A DNA stretch of 50,385 nt from a virus: positions 1 through 50,385 of IMG/VR virus record IMGVR_UViG_3300005253_000363; one strand, 5' to 3'. The number at the start of each line of letters is the position of its first letter. Position 1 is the first letter of the stretch. Both the position numbers and the translations under genes were made by a program. Shown here in pieces: positions 30,546-39,069 of this stretch. The notes beneath the pieces are model-generated. The model was not told where the DNA came from, did no database searches, and was given only the letters and a program-made list of their open reading frames with translations.

Positions 30546-32168
30546 TTACTCGATTGGGGTTATTATCATATAACCGTCTGCTCCATCACCACCAACAGTA
30601 GGGGCGCTACTGCTACCGCCACCACCACCGCTTCCTAATAGAGTAGCATCATTACCGTTTCCACTAGCTGCACCGAGGCCACCATTAAATTCAACCCATT
30701 CTTCAGGAGCAGAACCACCATTACCCCCAGTTCCACTACCACCGGCAGTACCTGCATGAGCAACAGGGATAGTTATATCAGTGCCTGTAGTTGAACTACC
30801 CGTACCCGCTGCCCCACCAGCTCCTGCGGGATTTGCGGTAGCACCACCGGAGCCTCCCTTTGCCGTAACTAAAGAACCAAATGTGGTGTCGCCACCAGCA
30901 TTCCCAGGAGATCCTGTGCCCCCACCACTCGTCCCTCCAGCACCAATCGTAACAGTCTCAGAACCACCCGGAGTTACAGTAACAACCGCTTTAATAATCT
31001 GCGCTCCGCCTCCCCCACCCCCTGTATTAGCACCGGAAGTACCTCCACCACCTTGCCCTCCTGCGGCTACAGCTATAACAAACACTGACGCAATTCTATC
31101 GGGTACAGTATAAGTACCACTGGCTGTAAATACTTCGGTTCTGCCGCCAATGGCTTGAGTCGTTCTAAGCGGAGTCATACGCTTTGTGTTATTTGTACCA
31201 GTCTCTGCCTCTGATTGTGAGGCAATTGGAATTAAATCTTGAGTGATAACTTTTCGTGTTTTAACCCCGGTTGCGGAATCGTCATGAACAATTACTGTAT
31301 CGGCAGTTTCATCCACAACTCCTGTAATTGTCGCTGTCCCGTTAATATCAAGGACAGTCCCATTAGAATCTATTGCGACTACGCCATTAGCAACTGTGTT
31401 GACTCGAAGTTTCCCCCCAGTGAATTCCATCCCAGAAGTGGTTGCCAAGTCTATATCGAGCAGTAAGTCTTCATCCCCAAAAGCATTCTGGACAGTTTCT
31501 TTAAGGCCAGCTCCTGCTGTGATCTTGTCTTCAATGAATCCCGGAGTCGTGTCATTTGTGCTGACTACGCTTAAAGCATCTGCATCAATTGTAATTTCTT
31601 CATTGGCTCCTGGATTGGTTTCGGTCAGAGTGATTCCACCACCAGCCGTTAATTTAGCTAGAAGAGTATTCGCTGTAGTGTCATCTGAAGAAACCTTTAC
31701 CTTGAATACATCCTCCTGAACTGCAAATGCTGAAAGGTTTCTGAGGTCGGTGACTGTGGTGATTGATCCACCGGAAGTGACTACATCCATTAGAATGAGT
31801 CCTCCGGCAGGGACTGAAGGCTGAACTGCTGCAACTGGATCGAAGAGATAATGAGTACCAGATACCCGAACCCAATCTCCCCCAACAACTGTAGTAGTGT
31901 CCTTGAAGATGATTACCCAATGATGGGCTGTATTATCGTTGTAGACAATTGTTCCAGTTTCGTTGACGAAGAAGCCTTGAGGGAAGGCTATGGTGTCTCC
32001 GGGATCTCCTGTGAGAGAGCCGCCTGTACCGTGGAGACCATTCTGGACTACAAAGGGATTTAGAATCAGATCGAATCTATCTGCGTCTTCTTCACGCAGA
32101 AAGTTTTGGAGAACAGCAAGAAATGAAGCCCCTGCTACTGGAATTGTGTTAATTGTAGAAGTGACCAT
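30546..32168 (-). CDS. Tail fibre with glycine-rich C-terminal adhesin domain
   Basis: 540 residues. The N-terminal 140 residues match the downstream gene (REEDADRF, KDTTTVVGG, SGTHYLF). The middle has beta repeats (LDINGTATITGVVDET). The last 170 residues are very rich in Gly, Ser and Thr, with runs such as GGGGGGAQIIK and repeated GGxGG, like the glycine-rich receptor-binding tips of phage adhesins. It ends DGADGYMIITPIE, a motif often at the end of such domains. Probably the receptor-binding fibre. Confidence 0.7.
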   Translation of the reverse strand: MVTSTINTIPVAGASFLAVLQNFLREEDADRFDLILNPFVVQNGLHGTGGSLTGDPGDTIAFPQGFFVNETGTIVYNDNTAHHWVIIFKDTTTVVGGDWVRVSGTHYLFDPVAAVQPSVPAGGLILMDVVTSGGSITTVTDLRNLSAFAVQEDVFKVKVSSDDTTANTLLAKLTAGGGITLTETNPGANEEITIDADALSVVSTNDTTPGFIEDKITAGAGLKETVQNAFGDEDLLLDIDLATTSGMEFTGGKLRVNTVANGVVAIDSNGTVLDINGTATITGVVDETADTVIVHDDSATGVKTRKVITQDLIPIASQSEAETGTNNTKRMTPLRTTQAIGGRTEVFTASGTYTVPDRIASVFVIAVAAGGQGGGGTSGANTGGGGGGAQIIKAVVTVTPGGSETVTIGAGGTSGGGTGSPGNAGGDTTFGSLVTAKGGSGGATANPAGAGGAAGTGSSTTGTDITIPVAHAGTAGGSGTGGNGGSAPEEWVEFNGGLGAASGNGNDATLLGSGGGGGSSSAPTVGGDGADGYMIITPIE

Positions 32169-32485
32169 TACTGATTATTCCATTCATCGACTTGGATTTC
32201 GTGCAGATCAATCACATGATTGAGTATTACAATATGTTTCGTGATCGTAAGAAATTCGTCCTGACTGAGACAACTTTTGGAATCAGAAGAGTGGTCCCAT
32301 AGGATTGCAGAGCGGCACTCATACTTCCCGTCTATCCAGTCACAAGTCTCAGGAAACTTTGAAGGCCTCTCAAACTTATCTAGCTTTGGGAGGCTTGTCG
32401 TTCCACATCCGAGTAGCACGCTCAAAGTCAGAAGCAGCAGACAGATTCTTTTTATGCTCCAGTTCTTTTTTAGTGACGGCTTCAT
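32168..32485 (-). CDS. Rz1: Outer-membrane spanin lipoprotein (Rz1-like)
   Basis: 105 residues. A basic start (MKPSLKKNWSIKRIC), a hydrophobic core and the lipobox LLGC with Cys27 predict a lipoprotein of about 79 residues, proline-poor but with a conserved-looking DWIDGKYECR. Its start lies inside the gene at 32376-32618, the nested arrangement of Rz/Rz1 pairs. It would fuse the inner and outer membranes in the last step of lysis. This implies a Gram-negative host. Confidence 0.7.
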   Translation of the reverse strand: MKPSLKKNWSIKRICLLLLTLSVLLGCGTTSLPKLDKFERPSKFPETCDWIDGKYECRSAILWDHSSDSKSCLSQDEFLTITKHIVILNHVIDLHEIQVDEWNNQ

Positions 32486-32618
32486 CGACTCTTTCCTTTA
32501 TTTTATTGGCTTGAACGAGTTTATCCACCTTTTTACTGGACATTCTCCAACTGCTTACTTTCCAGATTACAAGCACTAAGAAGACTATGAATCCGATTAT
32601 AAGATAGATACCACTCAT
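32376..32618 (-). CDS. Rz: Inner-membrane spanin (Rz-like)
   Basis: 80 residues from ATG 32618: a single N-terminal membrane helix (IYLIIGFIVFLVLVIWKV) followed by a charged periplasmic coiled coil (DKLVQANKIKERVDEAVTKK). The o-spanin gene starts within its 3' part. This size, topology and overlap are those of Rz-type i-spanins. Confidence 0.7.
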   Translation of the reverse strand: MSGIYLIIGFIVFLVLVIWKVSSWRMSSKKVDKLVQANKIKERVDEAVTKKELEHKKNLSAASDFERATRMWNDKPPKAR

Positions 32619-32710
32619 TTCTTTTTTGCCTTCTTGTAGTCTCGATACATTAAATAAATCACGAGCACAAATGGAGAGCACAGGGCCATAAACAGGAGGA
32701 GAAAATCCAA
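32615..32710 (-). CDS. Tiny membrane protein, possible holin partner (31 aa)
   Basis: From TTG 32710, with ATG 32689 as an alternative, a single hydrophobic helix (FLLLFMALCSPFVLVIYLMY) ends in a lysine-rich tail. Its stop overlaps the Rz start as ATGA. The lysis-cassette position and shape make it a holin or pinholin-like candidate, but it is very short. Confidence 0.45.
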   Translation of the reverse strand: MDFLLLFMALCSPFVLVIYLMYRDYKKAKKK

Positions 32711-32711
32711 C

Positions 32712-32855
32712 CTACTGCACTACTGGTGCTACTGGTACTTCCGGTACGATACCGAGAAGACTCGTTAAAAAGTCCGGCATTCCAACACCGAAAGCCATCA
32801 AAGCTGCAACGATAGCGATAACTACTCCCATAATTGCTTTAGTTTTCTTTTCCAT
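32712..32855 (-). CDS. Small membrane protein, holin candidate (47 aa)
   Basis: ATG 32855 overlaps the previous stop as TAATG. It has a basic start (MEKKTKA), one clear hydrophobic span (IMGVVIAIVAALMAFGVG) and a second weaker hydrophobic end (VPEVPVAPVV). It immediately precedes the spanin genes, so a holin role is plausible. No endolysin gene is seen next to it. Confidence 0.55.
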   Translation of the reverse strand: MEKKTKAIMGVVIAIVAALMAFGVGMPDFLTSLLGIVPEVPVAPVVQ

Positions 32856-33220
32856 TATGTTCCACCTCCTAATCCTTGAATGTTTGCGGTTGATCCTGAA
32901 GTATTTTCCAGTGATGCGTTTGATGTTCCTGCACCTGCGTCGATATCTACATCTAAAAGGAGGAGAAGACCACCGGCGTTGAGGACTATACCTGCATCAG
33001 TTTGACCGTCTAATCTGACGGTGACTTGCTGGTCGGATTCAAGGAGGAGTGCTTGAATCTCATCAAGCTGATCGAGGGGTATCGCAGTAAAGCCTGCTCC
33101 GGTAGCCTTCTCATATTTGAATTGCTGGTTCTCATCCACTTCGAGTCTACGGATTTTTGGGTATCCGGGAAGACTGCGGGAATCCAGTTCAACATTGACT
33201 GTGACCTTGAACGTAGACAT
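32855..33220 (-). CDS. Beta-rich virion protein (121 aa)
   Basis: MSTFKVTVNVELDSRSLPG begins a small strand-rich protein with a leucine-rich strand (GGLLLLLDVDIDAG) and a Gly/Ser/Asn tail (GSTANIQGLGGGT). It resembles small head or fibre components in composition. It overlaps the genes on both sides by one or two bases. Confidence 0.55.
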   Translation of the reverse strand: MSTFKVTVNVELDSRSLPGYPKIRRLEVDENQQFKYEKATGAGFTAIPLDQLDEIQALLLESDQQVTVRLDGQTDAGIVLNAGGLLLLLDVDIDAGAGTSNASLENTSGSTANIQGLGGGT

Positions 33221-33354
33221 TAGCGTTTCCTTGTCAGTCGAACTGGTTGACCGCTACGAGAAGGCTTGACTACATTGGTCGGTCGTGTCGGTGGATTGAA
33301 TTCACTTGATGGTGTTCTGGGCGGTTTGTTGACCAGCCCTTTTTTGATTGCCAT
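33220..33354 (-). CDS. Basic proline-rich micro protein (44 aa)
   Basis: ATG 33354 is preceded by AGGAG. The product (MAIKKGLVNKPPRTPSSEFN ... VRLTRKR) is strongly basic and without hydrophobic core, like the similar small protein at 37227-37388. Such proteins are often minor virion or DNA-associated components; function unknown. Confidence 0.5.
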   Translation of the reverse strand: MAIKKGLVNKPPRTPSSEFNPPTRPTNVVKPSRSGQPVRLTRKR

Positions 33355-33388
33355 GGTTTTCTCCTATGCCATTGTAGTTAATATCCTA

Positions 33389-33955
33389 TCAAGTTACAGC
33401 TTCATATCCAATTGTGAGAGAAACATCAACTGACCCCGCCGATCGTTCAATTATCATAGCTAAATCACCATTCCCTGAGGGATAACTGGTTGCTCCATCT
33501 GGCCCCTCTAAATTAACATCTGTTTGGAATAAGGTACTATCAGCCATTATAGGACCAAAATGATGATCTGCCTCACAATCAAATCCATGAGAGCCGAAAT
33601 TTATCACTTCTACTAATAAATCAGACTTTCTAGCCATATCAATATCTATAATTTGATGAAAGTCGCCATTAGTTGCATCAACATTGGAGAGAAACCCAAG
33701 TTTCACTTCACCAAGATATGAACTGTCAGGATCAACCTCAAGGATCATATATTCAAGATTTATATGCCCTGTCAGAGAATGAGGCCAGTTTATTATGTCA
33801 GACAAATCAATCAGCATGAAGGCAGTCTGAGTGATAATAGCCTGCGTATCCAGATGGATGGTGTGAGTTTCAGTGAATCCACTCGCTATATACTGAGATG
33901 TCTTACCATCTTTTGTTATTAAATCTCCGCCTGATCTTTGGTTCCAAAATGGCAT
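33389..33955 (-). CDS. Beta-rich structural protein (188 aa)
   Basis: It begins MPFWNQRSGGDLITKDGKTS and continues with strands (INLEYMILEVDPDSSYLG, VDVSLTIGYEAVT) in a jelly-roll-like pattern. Its place between two adhesin-type genes suggests a head or tail fibre accessory. No family identified. Confidence 0.55.
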   Translation of the reverse strand: MPFWNQRSGGDLITKDGKTSQYIASGFTETHTIHLDTQAIITQTAFMLIDLSDIINWPHSLTGHINLEYMILEVDPDSSYLGEVKLGFLSNVDATNGDFHQIIDIDMARKSDLLVEVINFGSHGFDCEADHHFGPIMADSTLFQTDVNLEGPDGATSYPSGNGDLAMIIERSAGSVDVSLTIGYEAVT

Positions 33956-33993
33956 AATTAATTATCTCCCACTTTCTTTGGTGTCAATAGCCA

Positions 33994-35319
33994 TTATATA
34001 TCCGTCCAAGTTGTGCCGAACCTTGCGGCGAGGACATTGCCAATATAGTTTATTGCGGCGTCTGAAAAGTTGGAGTTATAAGCAAGAAGATAAGCCACCT
34101 TTCTGTTCCCCCAGTTTGCACCATTAAATCTGGAAAACAAAGTTATTCCATCCCACGGATTAGCACCAATCGTCCCGGCAGGAATCGTAGGCACGCCATC
34201 TTCCCATGAATTAGACGACGCTCCATTAAACAGGTATGCGCTAACATGAGCGTTTAAATCAATCAATGAAAGAGCTTGCGAAGTACCGGCAAATATCTCC
34301 TGATTAGGACCTCCCGAACCATCAAAGATAGCATGCCTTTTTGCGGCGTTAGTGTGACCATCAAATAAATAATCGCTTGCAGCAACATTAGAAACAGTTT
34401 TATGGACTATAAAAACTAAATTCGGTTGCGCCTTGTCTCCGCCTGAAAATAATGCGCTTTTTAAAGACTCACTAACACCATCTGCCTCAACACTTGGATT
34501 CCCATTAAAATCGGAATCACTCACATTCCAGTCAGGCTGATCCACCGCCGTTGCCTGTGGTACGTTGTTACCATCACCGGACTGATCGGCCCAATTGGTA
34601 ACTTGTGCCGGAGAAGCCCCAGTGGTGCCGACTTTTACATCGTCAGTGCGTTGGAGAACACTTGCTTGCGAGCTAGCAAGATTACCCCCGACTTCGATAT
34701 GGTCTCCATCCTCCGCATTATTATCGACAGTCTGTTCATCCAGCACCTTTATAGTGTCGATCCAAATTTCACATATTCCATCATTTGAACTGGTCGTCGT
34801 TGCTTGTTTATAATGCAAAGTTATTTTATATTTTTTCCCTAAAACAGGAACGGGAGAACTTAATGTTGCATCATTTGCTCCCGCATCGTCAGCATAACCT
34901 GCTGCAAATTTTATTCCGCTCGACTCAACAAGATAAATTTCTACCCTTATACCGCTAAGGCTATGTAACGCAAATACTCCAGCCGAATGAGTAGCACCAA
35001 AACTAAAAGAATCAAAACTAATAATAGCTTCAGCCCATAATTCTGTTTGAGCGGCAAAAGTTTTAACTGAATAAGCGTCCACCCCAGCAACAGTATTAGA
35101 AACTATTTTACCATTGACAACACTGGAATCACCAAACTCAGTCCAACCCGGATCAACTGTAAAGTCCTCGTCAATCAGGTCAGCACCGGAGCCGTTGAAG
35201 GTTAATCCCTTCTTAGCATCTAGTAAGATAAACGGACGCGCTCCTCCCATAATAGGCGCATATGGGAAGGGGTGTAATACCCCCTTCACAGGATCATATT
35301 CTATTGACCAAGGAGACAT
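33994..35319 (-). CDS. Tail adhesin with LamG/concanavalin-like domains
   Basis: 441 residues. Two beta-sandwich units are suggested. The first (residues about 40-225) contains GKIVSNT, LWAEAIISFDSF and KYKITLHYKQ. The second (about 245-430) contains NWADQSGDGNN, PNLVFIVHK, SYLF/AYLFNGASSNSW and LLAYNSNFSDA. The latter phrases are typical of LamG-like carbohydrate-binding domains in phage tail proteins. It starts MSPWSIEYDPVKGVLHPFPY. Likely binds a surface glycan. Confidence 0.65.
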   Translation of the reverse strand: MSPWSIEYDPVKGVLHPFPYAPIMGGARPFILLDAKKGLTFNGSGADLIDEDFTVDPGWTEFGDSSVVNGKIVSNTVAGVDAYSVKTFAAQTELWAEAIISFDSFSFGATHSAGVFALHSLSGIRVEIYLVESSGIKFAAGYADDAGANDATLSSPVPVLGKKYKITLHYKQATTTSSNDGICEIWIDTIKVLDEQTVDNNAEDGDHIEVGGNLASSQASVLQRTDDVKVGTTGASPAQVTNWADQSGDGNNVPQATAVDQPDWNVSDSDFNGNPSVEADGVSESLKSALFSGGDKAQPNLVFIVHKTVSNVAASDYLFDGHTNAAKRHAIFDGSGGPNQEIFAGTSQALSLIDLNAHVSAYLFNGASSNSWEDGVPTIPAGTIGANPWDGITLFSRFNGANWGNRKVAYLLAYNSNFSDAAINYIGNVLAARFGTTWTDI

Positions 35320-35321
35320 AA

Positions 35322-35711
35322 TTAACTTCCACCACTATTCATTGTAAGAATAGTATTCGCTCCAGCGGCCCTTGCAGCTCTTATCCTTAGCCCATAGAAT
35401 CCCTTGGGATATAAAAGGAGCCATCCAGTAGCTGCATCCGCCAATATTGTAAGATCACCACTAGCCCCAATGAGAATACCCGCAGGACTCGTGAAGTCAG
35501 CTGCCGCATTGAACAACACCTCAAAAGTGCCGTTCACAACAACCTGACCAGCAACCTCAAACTGATCCAGCACATTTCCGGCGTTAGCAAGTTGTATTGA
35601 TAGTGAATCTCTATCACCGGTCATAATCGTATCAATAACTGTTAGAGTTTCATCAGATAGAGTAACAGCAACCTGGGTTCTATCCCTGTGAAACCTCATA
35701 AGTGCTACCAT
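35322..35711 (-). CDS. Small beta-rich virion protein (129 aa)
   Basis: AGGAG precedes ATG 35711. Strand-rich product (TQVAVTLSDETLTVIDTI, QFEVAGQVVVNGTFEVL, GASGDLTILADAATGWLLL) with an Ala-rich end. Its position between tailspike-like genes suggests a fibre or capsid accessory protein. No family identified. Confidence 0.55.
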   Translation of the reverse strand: MVALMRFHRDRTQVAVTLSDETLTVIDTIMTGDRDSLSIQLANAGNVLDQFEVAGQVVVNGTFEVLFNAAADFTSPAGILIGASGDLTILADAATGWLLLYPKGFYGLRIRAARAAGANTILTMNSGGS

Positions 35712-35747
35712 TATTCTTCTCCTATATTCTTTTCTTATATTAATGTT

Positions 35748-35819
35748 TCATGAATTACAGAATAGGTCTCCGTCATAGACCATGCCATCCGGATCACCGT
35801 AATAGATTCTCCAACGCAT
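35748..35819 (-). CDS. Tiny hypothetical protein (23 aa)
   Basis: ATG 35819 overlaps the stop of the tailspike gene (ATGA). The product MRWRIYYGDPDGMVYDGD and five more residues is rich in aromatic and acidic residues. Coupling to the upstream gene is the main support. Confidence 0.4.
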   Translation of the reverse strand: MRWRIYYGDPDGMVYDGDLFCNS

Positions 35820-37114
35820 CAGGTAACAGCAGCAGCAGCGATAATCGAAGCACCGTCTTCTGCCGGAGCCCAGATGCAATAGTAGTCGATTTGACCTCCA
35901 GTAACATTGGCAGTTAGTGGAGTCTCGATGATGTCAAGACTGTCATTAATGGCAAAGAGTCCTGTGTTTGAGATTGCTGCAACACCAACAGCTTGAGTAG
36001 CACTGACGTAGACATTGCCATCGTCAATCTCAGTTGCAGTTTCTAATGCAATGAGTCCTGCCGTTCTGCCGACGACTCCAACTGAAATCGTTGCTGAGGC
36101 TCCAGTAAGGTCTGTATTACAGATGCCCCAGATAGCCTCAATGATAACATCTCCGGTTACAGTGAAGATCGTGTATGGGTCATTGGTCCCAGCGAGGTCT
36201 CCATGAGAGTTGGTAGTACCTCCATCAAAGACACTTGAACGGTGAACTGTAATTTGCCAGTTGAGTGTAGAGCCGGAAGCTGCAACAAAGAGTTGGTTAG
36301 CGTGTGCTTGATCGTCTTCGTAACTGAAGGTATTATCTCGAATGATTCCATTAGAGCCGACTAAATTGCTGATGCCACGAGCAGTCGCAGAGCCGTTCCA
36401 CATCCTGTTGTCGCGGATTTCTACACTATCCGAAGCAACTCCAGTCATTCTAATACAACCGTTTGTGAAATCACCTATAAATCGATTTCCAATAATTTGA
36501 ACTTCATCAGCACTATTTAAATTAATACCAGTAGCCGTTCCAGCAACTCCGTTCTCAGTGATAAATCGACAATTGAGCACTGCTGCTCTATCCACAGTAG
36601 CAATATTCATTATCGTAACAAAGTCGAAAGCGGTAGTAGAAAAGTCAAACTCGCAGTTAACGAGGGAACAGTCGGCTGCGTCTACGTTAATACCGACTAC
36701 GACTGCTGAGATTCCGGCGACGAACACTATGTTTTCGAGAGTGCAGTTTGCAGCATCCATTTCAACGGTGCTGCCAGTTGCCGTGTAAGTGAGCACTGGA
36801 CGGGAACGACCCCAGCCCATTCCGATGATACGGACTCCAGCTACATCCATGACCAGAGAGGTGGCTGTCGAGATGTTTTCAGCATGTCCCGGCATAACGA
36901 AGATTACATCTCCGTTGTTTGCCGTACAGCGGCCTACTGCGAAGTCGATAGTTGAAAACGGGGTGTCTGGGGCTGAACCTTTGTCTGGGGTGTCGCCACG
37001 AGCGGTATTACCGGAATCTACAAAGAATATGTTACCTGTGGTTGTAAGGTCACTGGACCCTACCATTGGAATTCCAAACGATGTAATCCCATTCGGGAAA
37101 TTGGTGAGCGTCAT
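35819..37114 (-). CDS. Tailspike-like protein with right-handed beta-helix
   Basis: 431 residues. After an N-terminal segment with FFVDSGNTARGDTPDKGSA comes a series of beta-helix rungs: DVIFVMPGHAENIS, VRIIGMGWG, CTLENIVFVAG, CSLVNCEF, AAVLNCRFIT, VQIIGNRFIGD, VEIRDNRMWNG, GIIRDNTFSY. This is the pectate-lyase-type fold of phage tailspikes. The C-terminal 130 residues form a separate beta domain. Whether it cleaves a polysaccharide cannot be told from the motifs seen. Confidence 0.7.
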   Translation of the reverse strand: MTLTNFPNGITSFGIPMVGSSDLTTTGNIFFVDSGNTARGDTPDKGSAPDTPFSTIDFAVGRCTANNGDVIFVMPGHAENISTATSLVMDVAGVRIIGMGWGRSRPVLTYTATGSTVEMDAANCTLENIVFVAGISAVVVGINVDAADCSLVNCEFDFSTTAFDFVTIMNIATVDRAAVLNCRFITENGVAGTATGINLNSADEVQIIGNRFIGDFTNGCIRMTGVASDSVEIRDNRMWNGSATARGISNLVGSNGIIRDNTFSYEDDQAHANQLFVAASGSTLNWQITVHRSSVFDGGTTNSHGDLAGTNDPYTIFTVTGDVIIEAIWGICNTDLTGASATISVGVVGRTAGLIALETATEIDDGNVYVSATQAVGVAAISNTGLFAINDSLDIIETPLTANVTGGQIDYYCIWAPAEDGASIIAAAAVT

Positions 37115-37165
37115 GAGGTGCTCCTGGTGTTGGGACGCAAATGCGCCTGATAGTATTTAACCTAT

Positions 37166-37184
37166 CTTTACCCAAGGAGTAAAG
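37166..37184 (-). other. Hairpin in the gap before the tailspike gene
   Basis: CTTTAC at 37166-37171 pairs with GTAAAG at 37179-37184 around a 7-base loop. On the minus strand no run of T follows, so a terminator is not well supported; an RNA-processing site or promoter-linked element is possible. The rest of the 112-base gap shows nothing clear. Confidence 0.3.
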
Positions 37185-37226
37185 AGGCTGGATTTTGAAA
37201 AGGATATGAGAAGGAAGGGAAGGATG

Positions 37227-37388
37227 TTACTTTTGTTTGGTGCCTTGAGTGGAACGGTTGATACCGCCACCTTTTCGGGGATTGGTCTTGAGGCCTTTCT
37301 TGCGCGTGATGATTGGACCTCCTCCAGACTGTCCCATTGAGAATTGATTCTTTTCTCTGAAATTCGATGCTTTCGGTGTTGCAGTCAT
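37227..37388 (-). CDS. Basic glycine-rich micro protein (53 aa)
   Basis: ATG 37388 is preceded by AAGGAG. The product (MTATPKASNFREKNQFSMGQ ... NRSTQGTKQK) is basic, with GGG runs and no hydrophobic core. It resembles the small protein at 33220-33354 in character. A minor virion component is possible. Confidence 0.5.
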   Translation of the reverse strand: MTATPKASNFREKNQFSMGQSGGGPIITRKKGLKTNPRKGGGINRSTQGTKQK

Positions 37389-37399
37389 AAGATATCTCC

Positions 37400-37618
37400 T
37401 TATTGTTTATCCTGTTTAGTATCTATTCTTTTGTGAATCCTGTCAAGTCTGGTATCCAGTTCTGTACGGGTCGGTCGTTCTGCCACCATCTCTGTAAGGT
37501 GTTCATGACCTTTCTGAAGTCCTGTGATAGAAGGCTTTATCTCCGTTTGGAGATATTGCATAACATTCATTCCATTGCCATTTCCTAAGACTTTTCTCAG
37601 GAATTTCAGCCAGTTCAT
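37400..37618 (-). CDS. Small helical protein after the terminase nuclease (72 aa)
   Basis: MNWLKFLRKVLGNGNGMNVM starts a basic helix. The second half (ERPTRTELDTRLDRIHKRID) is a charged coiled coil. Its start overlaps the stop of the terminase nuclease fragment, so it is coupled to it. Function unknown. Confidence 0.55.
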   Translation of the reverse strand: MNWLKFLRKVLGNGNGMNVMQYLQTEIKPSITGLQKGHEHLTEMVAERPTRTELDTRLDRIHKRIDTKQDKQ

Positions 37619-38295
37619 TAATGACCTCCTTTGACGAGTTGAAGATAGTCATCCATTGTATTGATGTGAAGGTCATCTCTGGAGCGGATTCTGGCTTGCT
37701 GTTCGATATAGTCCACTGGGGCTCCTGAGTTTCTAAGGTAATCCAAGTAGGCCTGGGTTTCATCCGAGGCCTTGGAGACAAATGTCTGCTTGGGGAGGAT
37801 ACTGACTGCTGAGGCCAAAGCGTCGATGATGTCTTTAATGGTGGACATGGGGAAGTCCAAGACTTCTTCCAGAAGGGAATACTGGGATTTCTTGACAAAG
37901 AGGCGGCCTTGGGAGACTACCGGCTGAAGATGGGTTCTGATCCTGAAGTCCTTGTTCATGGAGGTAGGGTGGACTATGGACTGGGAAGGAAGGTTGATTC
38001 CTTTTTCGTAAGCATCAAGAGAGACTGAATCCGCAAAGAGTCCTTGCTGGGCGTTGCCTTCAATGCCGAAGACTTCAGGCTTGTACTTGGCGTTGAATTC
38101 GTAGATTTTCTGGTAGATCTTTTGGGTGGCACAGCGTTCAGCCCATGTTTCACGGACAAAGATTCGGTTGGCTGCATCGGAGGAGACTGCTACGATTGCA
38201 GATCGGGCTTTGGTTTTTTGTTTGTTCTCCTTGCCTCCGGCTGGATCTAGGAAGCAGACTGTGGAGATGAGGTAGTCTCTTGAGAGCTTCTGCAT
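37618..38295 (-). CDS. terL: Large terminase nuclease domain, split TerL fragment 2
   Basis: 225 residues. FLDPAGG holds D17, VFGIEGN holds E79 and STIKDIIDALASAV holds D155/D158. These three acidic motifs are the RNase H-like nuclease of large terminase subunits. There is no ATPase part, which lies about 1.3 kb upstream in the gene at 39628-40824. A stop codon in frame just before ATG 38295 rules out a longer product. Four genes, including a DEDDh exonuclease, separate the halves. It presumably joins the ATPase subunit to cut concatemers during packaging. Confidence 0.85.
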   Translation of the reverse strand: MQKLSRDYLISTVCFLDPAGGKENKQKTKARSAIVAVSSDAANRIFVRETWAERCATQKIYQKIYEFNAKYKPEVFGIEGNAQQGLFADSVSLDAYEKGINLPSQSIVHPTSMNKDFRIRTHLQPVVSQGRLFVKKSQYSLLEEVLDFPMSTIKDIIDALASAVSILPKQTFVSKASDETQAYLDYLRNSGAPVDYIEQQARIRSRDDLHINTMDDYLQLVKGGH

Positions 38296-38507
38296 GCTTC
38301 AATCTGTTCCCAACGAACTCTGGGAACTGGACCTCCTTCAGGGACGTTGGGAAACTGAGGACTGGAGAGTGTGATGTGAATAGCGTTGAATTCGTGGACA
38401 AGAGCCCCCGAACCGACTCCTACGATTTCTACTCCTTCTGGCAAGTCTAGGATCTCTTTTAAGTCTTTATAAGTAAGACGAAGATAGCCGACTTTATCCT
38501 GATTCAT
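38247..38507 (-). CDS. Hypothetical protein in the terminase-splitting cassette (86 aa)
   Basis: The product starts MNQDKVGYLRLTYKDLKEIL and has an alpha/beta pattern (EIVGVGSGALVHEFNAIHI). The last 16 codons overlap the nuclease-fragment gene, and its start overlaps the exonuclease gene by 14 bases. Fourth gene of the insert; function unknown. Confidence 0.55.
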   Translation of the reverse strand: MNQDKVGYLRLTYKDLKEILDLPEGVEIVGVGSGALVHEFNAIHITLSSPQFPNVPEGGPVPRVRWEQIEACRSSQETTSSPQSAS

Positions 38508-39069
38508 GTTCCTTCTCCTCAGTTAAGATTGTATAAAGTTTCCTTGTTGCTTTGATGTCCTCCAGTGCATCATGGGCATCGAACTCGATGTCGAAGTGGT
38601 GGCAGACAGTTTCCAGCTTTTGATTGGGAAGACTGGTATCTGTCTCGATCAGGTATCGAGCGAGGAATGATTGGACATCCAGCTTGGCCCACATGATGTA
38701 AGCTCCGTAGTAGTCGTTCTTGTTTTTCTTGAAGGCTGCTCGGAGGAACTTGTCATCGAAGCCTACATTGTAGCCTGCAAGCACGAACTTGTCTCTGGAA
38801 TCGAATCGGTCTATGTGGCGTTGCAGAGCAGTCTCGAATTTGTAGATTCCCTCGGATTGGGATTGGAAACTCTCGAAGTCCTTTTCGGAGAACTTGTTCT
38901 TCATGAGAGCTTCTGGAGAAATGACTGAATCGGGACCGGGCTTCATGAAGATTTCGGATTCTTCCATCATCTGGCCGTCGATTTCGATTAAATAACCGAT
39001 TTGGATGATATCGTTTGTGAAGGCGTTTATGCCGGAGGTTTCTGTGTCGAGCCAGAGGATTTTTCCCAT
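38494..39069 (-). CDS. DEDDh 3'-5' exonuclease (DnaQ/RNase T-like)
   Basis: 191 residues. Exo I is LWLDTETSG (D8, E10), Exo II is in NVGFDDKFL, and Exo III is HDALEDIKATRKLY with the HxAxxD signature. The family trims 3' ends of DNA or RNA, for example the PolIII epsilon proofreading subunit or oligoribonuclease. The start overlaps the previous stop as TAATG. It sits inside the pair of terminase fragments. Whether it has a role in packaging or replication is not clear; the PolA exonuclease motifs elsewhere look intact. Confidence 0.82.
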   Translation of the reverse strand: MGKILWLDTETSGINAFTNDIIQIGYLIEIDGQMMEESEIFMKPGPDSVISPEALMKNKFSEKDFESFQSQSEGIYKFETALQRHIDRFDSRDKFVLAGYNVGFDDKFLRAAFKKNKNDYYGAYIMWAKLDVQSFLARYLIETDTSLPNQKLETVCHHFDIEFDAHDALEDIKATRKLYTILTEEKEHESG

